63,708 bases of DNA, taken from NCBI GenBank assembly GCA_013792135.1, contig VMSP01000103.1, forward strand, positions 1 through 63,708, written 5' to 3'. The translations under genes and the position numbers were made by a program. This DNA comes from Desulfocapsa sp. (GTDB lineage: Bacteria; Desulfobacterota; Desulfobulbia; Desulfobulbales; Desulfocapsaceae). Positions 53,201-60,759 of the stretch are shown piece after piece (positions within the stretch are counted from its first letter, which is position 1; every line of letters begins with the position of its first letter). Under the pieces are notes generated by a model. That model saw nothing but the letters and a program-made list of their open reading frames with translations, was not told the origin of the DNA and ran no database searches.

Positions 53201-54682
53201 CGCCAACTCGCCGAGACCCAACCTGCGGCTTACCTGCCTGATCTGGCAATGTCGCTGAGCAATCTCGCCAGCCATCTCTCGGTTCAGGGCGATGCCCAGT
53301 CCCGCACCGAGGCGCTGGTATGTGCGCGGGAGGCGCTTGAAATTTATAGCCAACTCGCAGAGACCCAATCTACGGCCTACCTGCCTCACCTGGCAATGTC
53401 GCTGAACAACCTCGCCAGCCATCTCTCGGCTCAGGGCGACGCCCAGTCCCGCACCGAGGCGCTGGCGTATGCGCGGGAGGCGGTGAAAATTCGTCGCCAA
53501 CTCGCCGAGACCCAACCTGCGGCTTACCTGCCTGATCTGGCAATGTCGCTGAGCAATCTCGCCAGCCATCTCTCGGTTCAGGGCGATGCCCAGTCCCGCA
53601 CCGAGGCGCTGGCGTATGCGCGGGAGGCGGTGAAAATTCGTCGCCAACTCACCGAAACCCAACCTGCGGCCTTCCTGCCTGGCCTGGCATTGTCGCTGAA
53701 CAACCTCGCCACGTATCTCTTGGCACAGGGAGATGCCCAGTCCCGCAGCGAGGTGCTGGCGTATGCGCGGGAGGCGGTGAAAATTCATCGCCAACTCGTT
53801 GAGAACCAATCTGCAGCCTACCTGCCTGGCCTGGCAATGTCACTGAACAACCTCGCCTGGCATCTCTCGGAACAGGGGGACGCCCAGTCCCGCACCGAGG
53901 CGCTTGCGTATGTGCGGGAGTCGGTGGAAATTGATCGCCAACTCGCCGAAATCCAGCCTGCGGCTTACCTGCCTGGCTTGGCAATGTCGCTGAACAACCT
54001 CGCCAAGTGTCTCTTTGAACAGGGTGACGCCCAGTCCCGCACCGAGGCGCTGGCGTATGCGCGGGAGGGTGTGAAAATGTACCGCCAACTCTCCGAAATC
54101 CAGCCTGCGGCTTACCTGTCTGATCTGGCAGGGTCACTGCACAATCTCACCAACCATCTCTCGACACAGGGCGACGCCCAGTCCCGCACCGAGGCGCTGG
54201 CGTATGCGCGTGAGGCGGTGAAAATTTATCACCAACTCGCCGAGACCCAACCTACGGTCTACCTGCCTGGCCTGGCAATGTCACTGAAAAATCTCGCCAG
54301 CCATCTCTCGGCTCAGAGCAACTCCCAGTTCCGTTCCGAGGCGCTGTCATGTGTGCGGAAGGCAGTGAAAATGCATCGTAAACTCGCCGAAACCCAGCCT
54401 GCTGCCTACCTGCCTGATTTGGCAGGGTCGCTGAACAACCTTGCCAACCGTCTCTCGGAACAGGGCGACGCCCAGTTTCGCACCGAGGCGCTTGAGTGCG
54501 CGCGGGAGTCGGTGAAAATTTATGCTCATGTCTGGAAGGCGATGCCCCATGTGTACGAACGGAAGTTTGAAATTGCCAGCCGTACCTTTGTTCGTTGTGC
54601 TGAAGCGTTAGCGTTGGATGGTACGTCAGAGCTTAAGGCCTTGTTGATGGAGATACAGAGCCGGGATTATCAGAAGCTATGA
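50234..54682 (+). CDS. Glycosyltransferase / P-loop NTPase / TPR protein (predicted STAND-type conflict protein)
   Basis: 1482 residues from ATG 50234 (AAGGA upstream; ATG 50216 is also possible). Residues ~1-420 are a GT-B/GT4-like glycosyltransferase: GGINAFN near the N-terminus and an intact EX7E motif (HEGFGLTGWEAIAARVPLI, E308 and E316). ~455-700 is a P-loop NTPase: Walker A GPAGTGKT (504-511), Walker B CLVVLDYAE and arginine ILLARTAGEWW. A helical region (~700-905) precedes eleven gap-free 49-residue TPR repeats (~907-1445). Effector, NTPase switch and repeat sensor follow NLR/STAND logic. No transmembrane segment. It stands alone in the cobQ island. Target and donor sugar are unknown; immunity is inference. 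Confidence 0.85.
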   Translation: MKNALIALATAWGPRFGGINAFNCELVKSLGIQTDRDFDVFCIVPHATEDEIETAKRSYQVHIIGLGHADATFGDSVVEDIGKVLVEHELGHIIWLGHDDKTGPLALQLRNTLGGQAALIHHMAHGAYQGYKKGSSQSAEDKQEEQRRMFSKANFCLAVGPLLTKKLKDLLSTEMNPPPVTLLVPGLDDPAEHGVHCPETPPNYFSGFAAGRLSPEDDRIKQGRLALRGFAEAAKRARHAGFPQTLTQSPCMNLMGIDPEHEADIRCDLQVWAESQLDVKLLPYSEDRGQYYRKLAGSSFAMMLSWHEGFGLTGWEAIAARVPLILGKNSGLYELLRDEFQNQGQGICIHALDIAGHMPQTTEEENHRPEDVEAVVSAINKLASNPVEAKRAARRLRDMIDREGWNWKQTAQTLITAVQLPMRSTPEKPLPLLDSPQSTNLLPDWLSPPATPLYRPEWGLSPSLLLQATAAVVPYYPTRQPVLDNLLGWAELIDHPVKLCTYVGPAGTGKTRLALEAGGILQKKGWRVHWLADNKPEKWIECWRTLLEANVPCLVVLDYAETRANEIRALLQESLVQLKAIPFLHLRIILLARTAGEWWTDLTGDEHVSMLLNGPATTRPMAIPPIADDTETRMAVYRASIQAFSEAMGRTVPDTYYVPSFELSLYERPLYIQLTALAALDGQRPASARSLLDEQINREWRYWRHAASDLSQISYTDWSDVLALLSLCGGCPSIGEASRLLQSMELPVELAVSLAHCYPGRPGIAPLQPDMLAEWLLLCRLGEARGGAIAKLALEHAVESSLVVLGRFCASYVGSIALPVEVEETIVGALADVWSTQGQRAVDVADASMPGLGKLLAQAWKRLSFTVQQSLAQNLRLPESSICLVDLQVEVSQTLRNRPNQSDFERAMSLNNLAKSLSEQGDAQARTEVLACARESVTIYRQLAETQPVAYLPYWALSLNNLANRLSEQGDAQSRTEALACARVAVKIRRQLAETQPAAYLPDLAMSLSNLASHLSVQGDAQSRTEALVCAREALEIYSQLAETQSTAYLPHLAMSLNNLASHLSAQGDAQSRTEALAYAREAVKIRRQLAETQPAAYLPDLAMSLSNLASHLSVQGDAQSRTEALAYAREAVKIRRQLTETQPAAFLPGLALSLNNLATYLLAQGDAQSRSEVLAYAREAVKIHRQLVENQSAAYLPGLAMSLNNLAWHLSEQGDAQSRTEALAYVRESVEIDRQLAEIQPAAYLPGLAMSLNNLAKCLFEQGDAQSRTEALAYAREGVKMYRQLSEIQPAAYLSDLAGSLHNLTNHLSTQGDAQSRTEALAYAREAVKIYHQLAETQPTVYLPGLAMSLKNLASHLSAQSNSQFRSEALSCVRKAVKMHRKLAETQPAAYLPDLAGSLNNLANRLSEQGDAQFRTEALECARESVKIYAHVWKAMPHVYERKFEIASRTFVRCAEALALDGTSELKALLMEIQSRDYQKL
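52952..54568 (+). repeat. Eleven tandem 147-bp repeats (TPR codons)
   Basis: Each unit is exactly 147 bases with no insertion or deletion, encoding AMSLNNLA..LS.QGDAQSRTEALAYAREAVKI.RQLAETQPAAYLP.L. Units are similar at base level; stretches of units 2-3 and 4-5 (294 bases apart) are virtually identical. The first and last units are the most divergent. Confidence 0.9.
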
Positions 54683-55345
54683 TGGCTTTTATGAAAATGT
54701 AGAAACTATTAGTAAAAAAATAGGAAATAAGGGGCAGGTCTTGCAATCCTACAATGGCATTTTACAATAAATTCATGGTATTCCCTTTGGGAATAGAACT
54801 GGTGGGCGGCCTCTACTGTTTTTCCAGAGGATTTGAGTCACTGCATCTGACCGGCAGGTGGCGTATTTTCCTGGCCGTATTGCCAAAGGAAAAGAGAAGT
54901 TTACCGAAAAAATGAAGTATAGATCGACTCCGTGCGGGCCGCGCTCTGTATAGCTTGCGGGTAGCTATTGTTGAACCGCCCTTCGCCCACATCTGCCGGA
55001 TCATGGACCTGTTCAGATTTACCCTGTGAGGCAAAACCAAGGTGAATATCCAGTGGAACCTCTTCTGCATTGTCCCCAACCTGAAAACAAAAAGTGGCAA
55101 GATATGTGCCGATCTTTGCCTGATCAGCACCCAAAAGGTAAAACTGATTGACAATAAAGTTGATTTGCATAGAGAATAGAGCATTGAATACGAGAAACAA
55201 GACGGTCGGAAATCAAAACTGATAAAGATATCCAACCCCAATGAAAACAGTGAAAAATTCACTCATTTTTCATTCGGATTATTATTGTAAACCGGGTTTT
55301 CCTGCAGAGTCGTTAGGTGCCTGAGATGGAGATATAAATTCAATT
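54683..55345. other. Intergenic 660 bases, no confident gene
   Basis: A minus-strand frame (54901-55170, beginning MQINFIVNQFYLLGADQ) reads protein-like but has no ribosome binding site and matches nothing I know; it may be a relic. A hairpin AATGAAAACAGTGAA / TTCACTCATTTTTCATT lies at 55240-55274. CGTTAGGT at 55311-55318, just before rsgA, resembles an integron R' core site. Confidence 0.4.
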
Positions 55346-56410
55346 ATGAGCAATCTGGAAGAGTTAGGGTATAGCGACTGGTTTAAGAGTCGAGTAGATG
55401 ATGAAAAAATCGCTGCTCATGGACTGGCGCGGGTAATATCTGTGCATAAAGACAGTTATACCGTAAGCAAAGGTAAGGAGGAGGTATTTGCTGAATTATC
55501 AGGAAATCTTCTCTATAGCACAGAGTCTGCTAGTGATCTTCCTACTACCGGTGACTGGGTTTATGCAGACTTTTACGATGATGATACCCACGCAATAATA
55601 TATGGTGTTTTACCCAGGAAGACTCTTCTCAAAAGGAAAACAGCTGGAAAGTCAGTTGATTTTCAGTTGATAGCCGCAAATATTGACGTTGCTCTTATTA
55701 TTCAATCCTTGAATGACAATTTTAATCTAAGAAGACTGGAACGCTACTTAGTAATGGTCAATGACAGTGGTATTGAACCTATTATCCTGTTGAGTAAGTG
55801 CGATCTTGTATCTCAAGAAGAAATTGACGAATTCAAGAGAAGTGTCCTCAGTATCGCTCCTCAAACGAGCGTGCTGGAATTTAGCAATCTGAGTCGAGAG
55901 AATATTGATTCAGTTACCAGCTTATTAAAAAAAGGATCTAGCTATTGCCTGCTCGGTTCTTCTGGTGTCGGAAAAACCACCTTGCTCAATAGCATAATAG
56001 GTAATGAGAAATTTGAGGTTAAGTCTGTAAGTAAGAAGCAAAGCAAAGGCCGACACACCACTACCAGCCGTCAATTAGTTCGCTTAGACAATGGGGCCAT
56101 GATCATAGATACTCCCGGAATGAGAGAGCTTGGCAACATGGTGCAAGATGATGGCTTAGATGAAACTTTCTCGGAAATAGTGGATCTTTCCCATAGATGC
56201 AGGTTTGGAAACTGCTCTCATACCAGCGAGCAAGGCTGTGCAATCTTGGCAGCCATAGCGGCAGGTGATCTCTCAGAGCACCGCTATCAGAATTACCTGA
56301 AGATGAAAAGAGAAGCCGAATTCAATGAGTTGTCGTATTCAGAGAAGAGAAAAAAGGACAAGAATTTCGGCAAGCTGATTAAAACTATCTTAAATGATAA
56401 ACAGAGATAA
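55346..56410 (+). CDS. rsgA: Ribosome small subunit GTPase RsgA
   Basis: 354 residues. OB-fold N-terminus (~25-100), then a circularly permuted GTPase: G4 LSKCD before G1 GSSGVGKTTL (from 204), the switch region SKGRHTTTSRQL and G3 DTPGMREL, ending with the zinc group CRFGNCSHTSEQGCA. It checks late 30S assembly. AT-rich and unlike the cobalamin genes beside it. Flanked on both sides by GTTAGG(C/T) words, so it may be cargo of the island rather than the sole chromosomal copy. Confidence 0.92.
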   Translation: MSNLEELGYSDWFKSRVDDEKIAAHGLARVISVHKDSYTVSKGKEEVFAELSGNLLYSTESASDLPTTGDWVYADFYDDDTHAIIYGVLPRKTLLKRKTAGKSVDFQLIAANIDVALIIQSLNDNFNLRRLERYLVMVNDSGIEPIILLSKCDLVSQEEIDEFKRSVLSIAPQTSVLEFSNLSRENIDSVTSLLKKGSSYCLLGSSGVGKTTLLNSIIGNEKFEVKSVSKKQSKGRHTTTSRQLVRLDNGAMIIDTPGMRELGNMVQDDGLDETFSEIVDLSHRCRFGNCSHTSEQGCAILAAIAAGDLSEHRYQNYLKMKREAEFNELSYSEKRKKDKNFGKLIKTILNDKQR

Positions 56411-56414
56411 CGCG

Positions 56415-56522
56415 CCTAAAGTATCAATTCACCGACCAATTCTGCGAGTTGTTGAACGGATAAGACGGCCCGCAAGCGGTCCGGTCTTGTCAACGGTGGA
56501 TGCTTCGAGGACGTCGTTAGGC
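56415..56522 (+). repeat. attC-like site after rsgA (tentative)
   Basis: Starts GCCTAAA right after the rsgA stop and ends CGTTAGGC (56515-56522). The interior is an imperfect palindrome (GTTGA...AAGAC.GGCCCGC / GCGGTCCGGTCTT..TCAAC). Size (~108 bases), position and core GTTRRRY suit an integron recombination site, but the left core lacks the expected AAC and no integrase is in view. Confidence 0.35.
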
Positions 56523-56537
56523 AGCAAAGAGATTGAG

Positions 56538-56666
56538 ATGAAGGAAACTATTAAACAGCAAGATCTGGGGAATGAGTTTTATACTCCAAAGGGGTGTTAC
56601 ATCGTCGAGTTATCCAATACACCTGACGATCCGGATTTATCAATTGCCCGAGCAAGAGTAGTATAA
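56538..56666 (+). pseudogene. Truncated cupin-domain gene (N-terminal 42 residues)
   Basis: ATG 56538 encodes MKETIKQQDLGNEFYTPKGC then IVELSNTPDDPDLSIARARV and stops. This matches the opening of small cupin proteins, which normally continue PGVTTxWHxL with the metal-binding histidines. Everything after the first strand is missing, and a palindrome and the cobQ copy follow immediately. Confidence 0.6.
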
Positions 56667-56668
56667 TA

Positions 56669-56722
56669 AAAGGGGTCAGAGCCAAATTAAAGTGAAACAA
56701 TGTTTAATTTTACTCTACCCCC
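56669..56722. repeat. REP-like imperfect palindrome at the island border
   Basis: GGGGTCAGAGCCAAATTAAA pairs imperfectly with TTTAATTTTACTCTACCCC. GGGGTCAGAG-type words are typical of REP sequences linked to IS200-like REP transposases. It sits at the junction between the cupin fragment and the cobQ copy. Confidence 0.55.
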
Positions 56723-56728
56723 CTTTTA

Positions 56729-57128
56729 CTTGGATTACTCCCCATGACCACGGTGCTGGCCGCCGACAAGAGGCTGGTCCGGCAGTCTGGCGTTCATACG
56801 GAATCAGGCCAGCCGGTGCATGGCTACGAGATCCATCACGGCCGCTCGCAGACCGATCTGCCGCCAACCCTTGCCTTCACAGATGGAACTGGATGTGGTG
56901 CATGCGACGCCTCGGGACGGATCTGGGGCAGTTATCTGCACGGGATTTTCGATTCCGACCCCTTCCGCCGCTGGTTGATCAACCGCCTGCGTCAGCGAAA
57001 ATGATTATCGCCGCTGCCCGGTATTCCCGCCTCCTATGATCTTGAACCAGCCTTTGACCGCCTGGCCGCAACCGTCCGGGAGAGTGTGGATATGAACGAA
57101 CCGGATCTATCAGCTTCTGGGGCTGTGA
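56729..57128 (+). pseudogene. Decayed second copy of the cobQ 3' end
   Basis: Follows the codons of the CobQ C-terminal ~130 residues from the [20 protein letters not shown] segment through [15 protein letters not shown] to the final QLLGL. It is interrupted by a stop at 57002-57004 and a four-base insertion in the GATATGAA(CGAA)CCGG region. There is no start of its own. It is the far-side direct repeat of the island. Confidence 0.88.
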
Positions 57129-57225
57129 AGAAAATTAACCAAGGTGGAGGGCAAGCACGTCGATAATTCATCGTAAAATCCATATGAAAGTTTTCACATT
57201 ACTGGATAGCGTTAGCTGAAAAAAT

Positions 57226-58491
57226 ATGATAATTAGTGGCGTTATGAAAAAACCTCATTTTGTAACGACATTTTTGGTGACCGCACTCGTGATTTCTACC
57301 CTGATTCTGGGGGGGACATTCATCTGGTTTTACCTCCGTACTGAAAAACTCTCCTTGAAATTGATTCATCAGCAGGCCCAATCCCTTTTTCAGCAGGTGG
57401 TTCTGACCCGACGCTGGGTTACCCAGCATGGTGGTGTATTTGTTAAAGTTCAACCAGGTGTTAATCCAAATCCATTTCTAACCAAACTACCGGGTCTCAA
57501 GGTGAATATCAAAGACCAGGACGGAGTCAAATACACGCTGCGCAATCCTGGTCTTGTTACGCGGGAGATATCGCAATTGGCCAACCAGTCTGGACTCTTT
57601 ACCGCCCGCATTACCAGCCTGAAACCGGTCAATATGCTTACCAACAGCCCTGATGAGTTTGAAAGAGAAGCTCTCAAACTTCTCGAAGAAGGCAGGAATG
57701 AGGTTGCAAAGATCCAGAAAACATCTCAAGGGACGATTTATCGTTATATCGCCCCACTTTATTATGAACAAACCTGTAATCGTTGTCATTCTCAACAGGG
57801 ATATGAGGATGGGGACATCCGGGGAGGGATAAGTATTTCCATTCCTATGGACAAACTGGTGTTAGAGATGCAACAGACCCGGCTCTATACCATAATTGCC
57901 GTAATTGGTATATTTATCACCCTTGCCCTGATTTTATTAATTATAACTCGACGCTTTCTCAAGGAACTGAATATTGCCCATGAAGAACTGGTCAATTTAG
58001 CGTCTGTCGATAGTTTGACTGGACTTAATAATCGTAAAAGTGCCATGATTCGTTTTGAAGAGGAGATATCCAGCCAGACCAGATTCAAAGATTCCTTGTC
58101 GTGTCTCATGCTGGACATAGATCATTTTAAGACTGTCAACGACAGATATGGCCATCAAGTCGGTGATGAAGCTCTTGTCAAGGTTGCAAAGACATTGTTT
58201 GAGATGACACGGAGCTATGATATCGTCTGCCGCTACGGAGGTGAGGAATTCATGATTATCATGCCTAGGACTGCCCTGAAAAATGCCAAAATAGTTGCTG
58301 AGCGAATACTCAAAAAAATTGCTGACGATTCGATTGAAGTACCCAACGGTCAATTCTCTCTTACTATAAGTTGCGGCTTAGCACAGCTAAACGATAACGA
58401 AATCGCAGACAAGGTCATCGGTCGTGCCGACGCAGCTCTGTATCAGGCAAAGAATGAAGGACGAAACCGAATTTGCATTGCTGATGACTAA
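57226..58491 (+). CDS. Diguanylate cyclase with periplasmic heme-c (DUF3365-like) sensor
   Basis: 421 residues (alternative start M7 at 57244). Membrane helices at ~15-35 and ~225-247 bound a periplasmic Tll0287/DUF3365-like domain with CNRCH (184-188), a covalent heme-c site. The cytoplasmic GGDEF domain (~265-421) has the active motif GGEEF (338-342), so it should make cyclic di-GMP from GTP under redox or gas control through the heme. It is close in the genome to a cyclic di-GMP riboswitch controlling cytochromes. Whether an RxxD inhibitory site is present is unclear. Confidence 0.9.
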   Translation: MIISGVMKKPHFVTTFLVTALVISTLILGGTFIWFYLRTEKLSLKLIHQQAQSLFQQVVLTRRWVTQHGGVFVKVQPGVNPNPFLTKLPGLKVNIKDQDGVKYTLRNPGLVTREISQLANQSGLFTARITSLKPVNMLTNSPDEFEREALKLLEEGRNEVAKIQKTSQGTIYRYIAPLYYEQTCNRCHSQQGYEDGDIRGGISISIPMDKLVLEMQQTRLYTIIAVIGIFITLALILLIITRRFLKELNIAHEELVNLASVDSLTGLNNRKSAMIRFEEEISSQTRFKDSLSCLMLDIDHFKTVNDRYGHQVGDEALVKVAKTLFEMTRSYDIVCRYGGEEFMIIMPRTALKNAKIVAERILKKIADDSIEVPNGQFSLTISCGLAQLNDNEIADKVIGRADAALYQAKNEGRNRICIADD

Positions 58492-58705
58492 AGGCATGGC
58501 CATGTTTCTTGATTTTCACACTTGCATCTTCCAGAACTGCTCGATTTTTTATTAAGCGACTTGGAAAATATTTCCATACCATCACGTATCCCGTTTTTGG
58601 GTCAGCTTTGGCTGCGCCTCATTTCGTACTATCCTGCGTATTCCATGCCTAACCGGTCCGTGATTTCTCGGAAATCCGGCCACCCGTTCCATTTTGGTCA
58701 TCGTA

Positions 58706-58788
58706 AGGGGGCAGTCTTGTAACAGGTACAGGGGATAGGCCACGGTTTTATATCATGCCAAAGAACGTGGCCTGCCCCCCTATTTTTT
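58706..58788. repeat. REP-like palindrome
   Basis: GGGGGCAG...AGGCCACG and CGTGGCCTGCCCCCC form a bulged hairpin around TTATATCATGCCAAAGAACG. The core resembles TTACATCACGCCAAAAAACG at 60105-60180, so they are copies of one family. 58492-58705 holds nothing else recognisable. Confidence 0.6.
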
Positions 58789-58805
58789 ATCCTTATGGAG
58801 GGGAC

Positions 58806-59216
58806 ATGAAAAGTAGTATTTTGTTGGTTGTTGTAGTTCTTATATCCGGAATTGCCGCACAGAACCAAAAACCCGCTCAAGATTTTGTGACGATTCTTCA
58901 GAATGCATTTGAAACTCAACAGAGCGATATCCAAATTCAAGGAGAAGGTATTGTTACAAGAATTTTATCTGACGATCTCGTGGCGCCAAGTCACCAGAGG
59001 TTTATATTACGAATAAGTCCTAAGCAAACAGTGCTCGTAACTCATAATATTGATATCGCAGACAGAGTCCCAGATTTACAGATAGATGGTACCATAGAGT
59101 TTTACGGAGAGTATGAGTGGAATGTGGAAGGCGGTGTCATCCATTGGACACATCACGATCCGGATGGCGATCATATAGATGGCTGGCTAAAATATGCTGG
59201 CAAAATATACCAGTAA
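58806..59216 (+). CDS. Exported DUF3465 protein
   Basis: 136 residues from ATG 58806, chosen for GGAGGGG just upstream and the signal peptide (MKSSILLVVVVLISGIAA). The C-terminal half has EWNVEGGVIHWTHHDPDGDH...GWLKYAGKIYQ, the hallmark of DUF3465, with several histidines and aspartates that could bind metal. Periplasmic. Function unknown. Confidence 0.8.
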   Translation: MKSSILLVVVVLISGIAAQNQKPAQDFVTILQNAFETQQSDIQIQGEGIVTRILSDDLVAPSHQRFILRISPKQTVLVTHNIDIADRVPDLQIDGTIEFYGEYEWNVEGGVIHWTHHDPDGDHIDGWLKYAGKIYQ

Positions 59217-59261
59217 TACCCTTCATGGAAATATGGAATTATCAACCTATCAAGGCGCCAT

Positions 59262-60104
59262 ATGACTACCTCTCGCAAAAATTCTCAGCTCTGTCCGAAT
59301 TGTCGCGGCCTCATCAGCCGGAACGAAACCATCTGCCCATATTGTGGCATCAAATCACCATGTTCCTGGTGGAAAAACAGTGTGGTCCTCCGCTTGTTCC
59401 ATGATCCTGATCTTTTTCTCAAGGGCTTGGTCGGCTTTAATATCGCCCTCTTTGTCCTCTCGCTGATCATGAATCCCGGTGGCATGGGTATGGGTATGAG
59501 CCCCTTTGGTTTTCTGTCGCCGGACAACCGGAGCCTCCTGCTGCTGGGAGCGACCGGCACCATGCCCATCGATACTCTGCACCGCTGGTGGTCGCTGGTT
59601 TCAGCCAGCTATCTGCACGGCAGTCTGCTCCATCTTGTCTTCAATCTTATCGCCCTCCGCCAGATCGGCCCGATGGTAATCCAGGAATACGGTCTTGCCA
59701 GGATGTTCAGCATCTATACCCTGGGCGGTATTGGCGGTTTTCTGCTCTCCTATCTGGCCGGGGTTCCTTTTACCATCGGTGCCTCGGCAGCGGTCTGCGC
59801 CTTGGTCGGTGCGGTTCTTTATTACGGAAAAAGCCGGGGCGGCACTTATGGCCGGCAAGTGTTTCAGCAGATCGGCGGCTGGGCCATAAGTATTTTTGTT
59901 TTTGGTCTACTGGTGCCGGGAATCAACAACTGGGCTCATGGCGGCGGTATGGCGGCGGGCGCCCTCTGCGGACTGCTTTTCGGTTATCAGGAAAACCGCC
60001 GCGAATTACTCAGTCACCGGCTGCTCAGCGTCGCCTGTGCGCTCGGGACTATTCTGATCTTACTCTGGGCGGTGGTAACCGCAGTCATCTACCGCTTTTT
60101 CTGA
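59262..60104 (+). CDS. Rhomboid-family intramembrane serine protease with zinc ribbon
   Basis: 280 residues. N-terminal CPNC...CPYC ribbon (~11-28), then six to seven membrane helices. The catalytic dyad is present: S175 in TIGASAAV (GxSx) and H226 in NNWAHGGG, with the HLVFNLIAL helix-2 motif between. It cleaves membrane proteins within the bilayer. Substrate unknown. 45 bases after the DUF3465 gene, same strand. Confidence 0.88.
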   Translation: MTTSRKNSQLCPNCRGLISRNETICPYCGIKSPCSWWKNSVVLRLFHDPDLFLKGLVGFNIALFVLSLIMNPGGMGMGMSPFGFLSPDNRSLLLLGATGTMPIDTLHRWWSLVSASYLHGSLLHLVFNLIALRQIGPMVIQEYGLARMFSIYTLGGIGGFLLSYLAGVPFTIGASAAVCALVGAVLYYGKSRGGTYGRQVFQQIGGWAISIFVFGLLVPGINNWAHGGGMAAGALCGLLFGYQENRRELLSHRLLSVACALGTILILLWAVVTAVIYRFF

Positions 60105-60180
60105 ACTGTCCTGTAGGTAGGGGACGGTTCACGCTGTTACATCACGCCAAAAAACGTGGTCTGTTTTTCATTATTCCCCC
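60105..60180. repeat. REP-like palindrome, second copy
   Basis: GTTCACG...CGTGGTC arms around TTACATCACGCCAAAAAACG, closely similar to the element at 58706-58788. It starts right after the rhomboid stop. Confidence 0.55.
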
Positions 60181-60254
60181 ACCTGCCACTTCTCATGTTC
60201 CCATCATCCAGGAGTTGTTCGCTGCTCTCATTGAGCTGTGAGGAAGAACTCCAT

Positions 60255-60296
60255 CTCAAGATGAAATGGACGTTTCCTGATCCATTTTATCTTGAG
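60255..60296. terminator. Stem-loop between convergent genes
   Basis: CTCAAGATGAAATGGA and TCCATTTTATCTTGAG pair over 16 positions (one G-U on the plus transcript) around a ten-base loop. There is no T-run, so termination is not certain. Confidence 0.5.
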
Positions 60297-60759
60297 TGAT
60301 CAATGGCACATTTCTTTCTGCAATGAGCTATGATCTTCACATGATTTTTCAGCGATATCTCTTTGATTTTATGTATTATTTGACATATTATTGAAATAGT
60401 AAGATTAAGAATACAGGCAAACATTAAAATAGGCAGACTGCAAAGAGGTTCAAATTCCATCCCTATTAATTTTGTATATCAATAAATGGAAAAGTTGTCC
60501 ATGAGAGGATGGCCACCTCAAGGATCAAGATCGGACACGAGACAAGATTTATGATAGTGGTGGAATGGGATCCGGTGGTGGAAATCGCTGATCCGTACTG
60601 AAAAAGAGCTGTTCAGGGTTGGGATTGACACCCCTGTGCTCACTCCAGGGTAGGGGGACTCATTATCTCATCGTTAGTTTCCTGAGCCTGAGTCCCGCCA
60701 GAGAGGTATGGGTGGCATCCTAGTTTTCAATAAGGGGAAATCAGAACAAGGGCATTCCG
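60297..60759. other. Intergenic stretch, no gene
   Basis: About 460 bases downstream of two convergent genes. Only short frames with no resemblance to proteins; no repeat or RNA recognised. Confidence 0.5.

Noticed and set aside
52982-53809. Minus-strand repetitive frames opposite the TPR array
   Set aside because: Their repeats are only the reverse reading of the 147-bp TPR units.
52952-54568. Regular repeats considered as a CRISPR array
   Set aside because: Units are 147 bases, contiguous, without unique spacers, and encode TPRs in frame.
54813-55262. 149-codon minus-strand open frame
   Set aside because: Phe/Ser/Arg-rich translation without a domain and no ribosome binding site; the overlapping alternative frame looks only slightly better and is noted as a possible relic.
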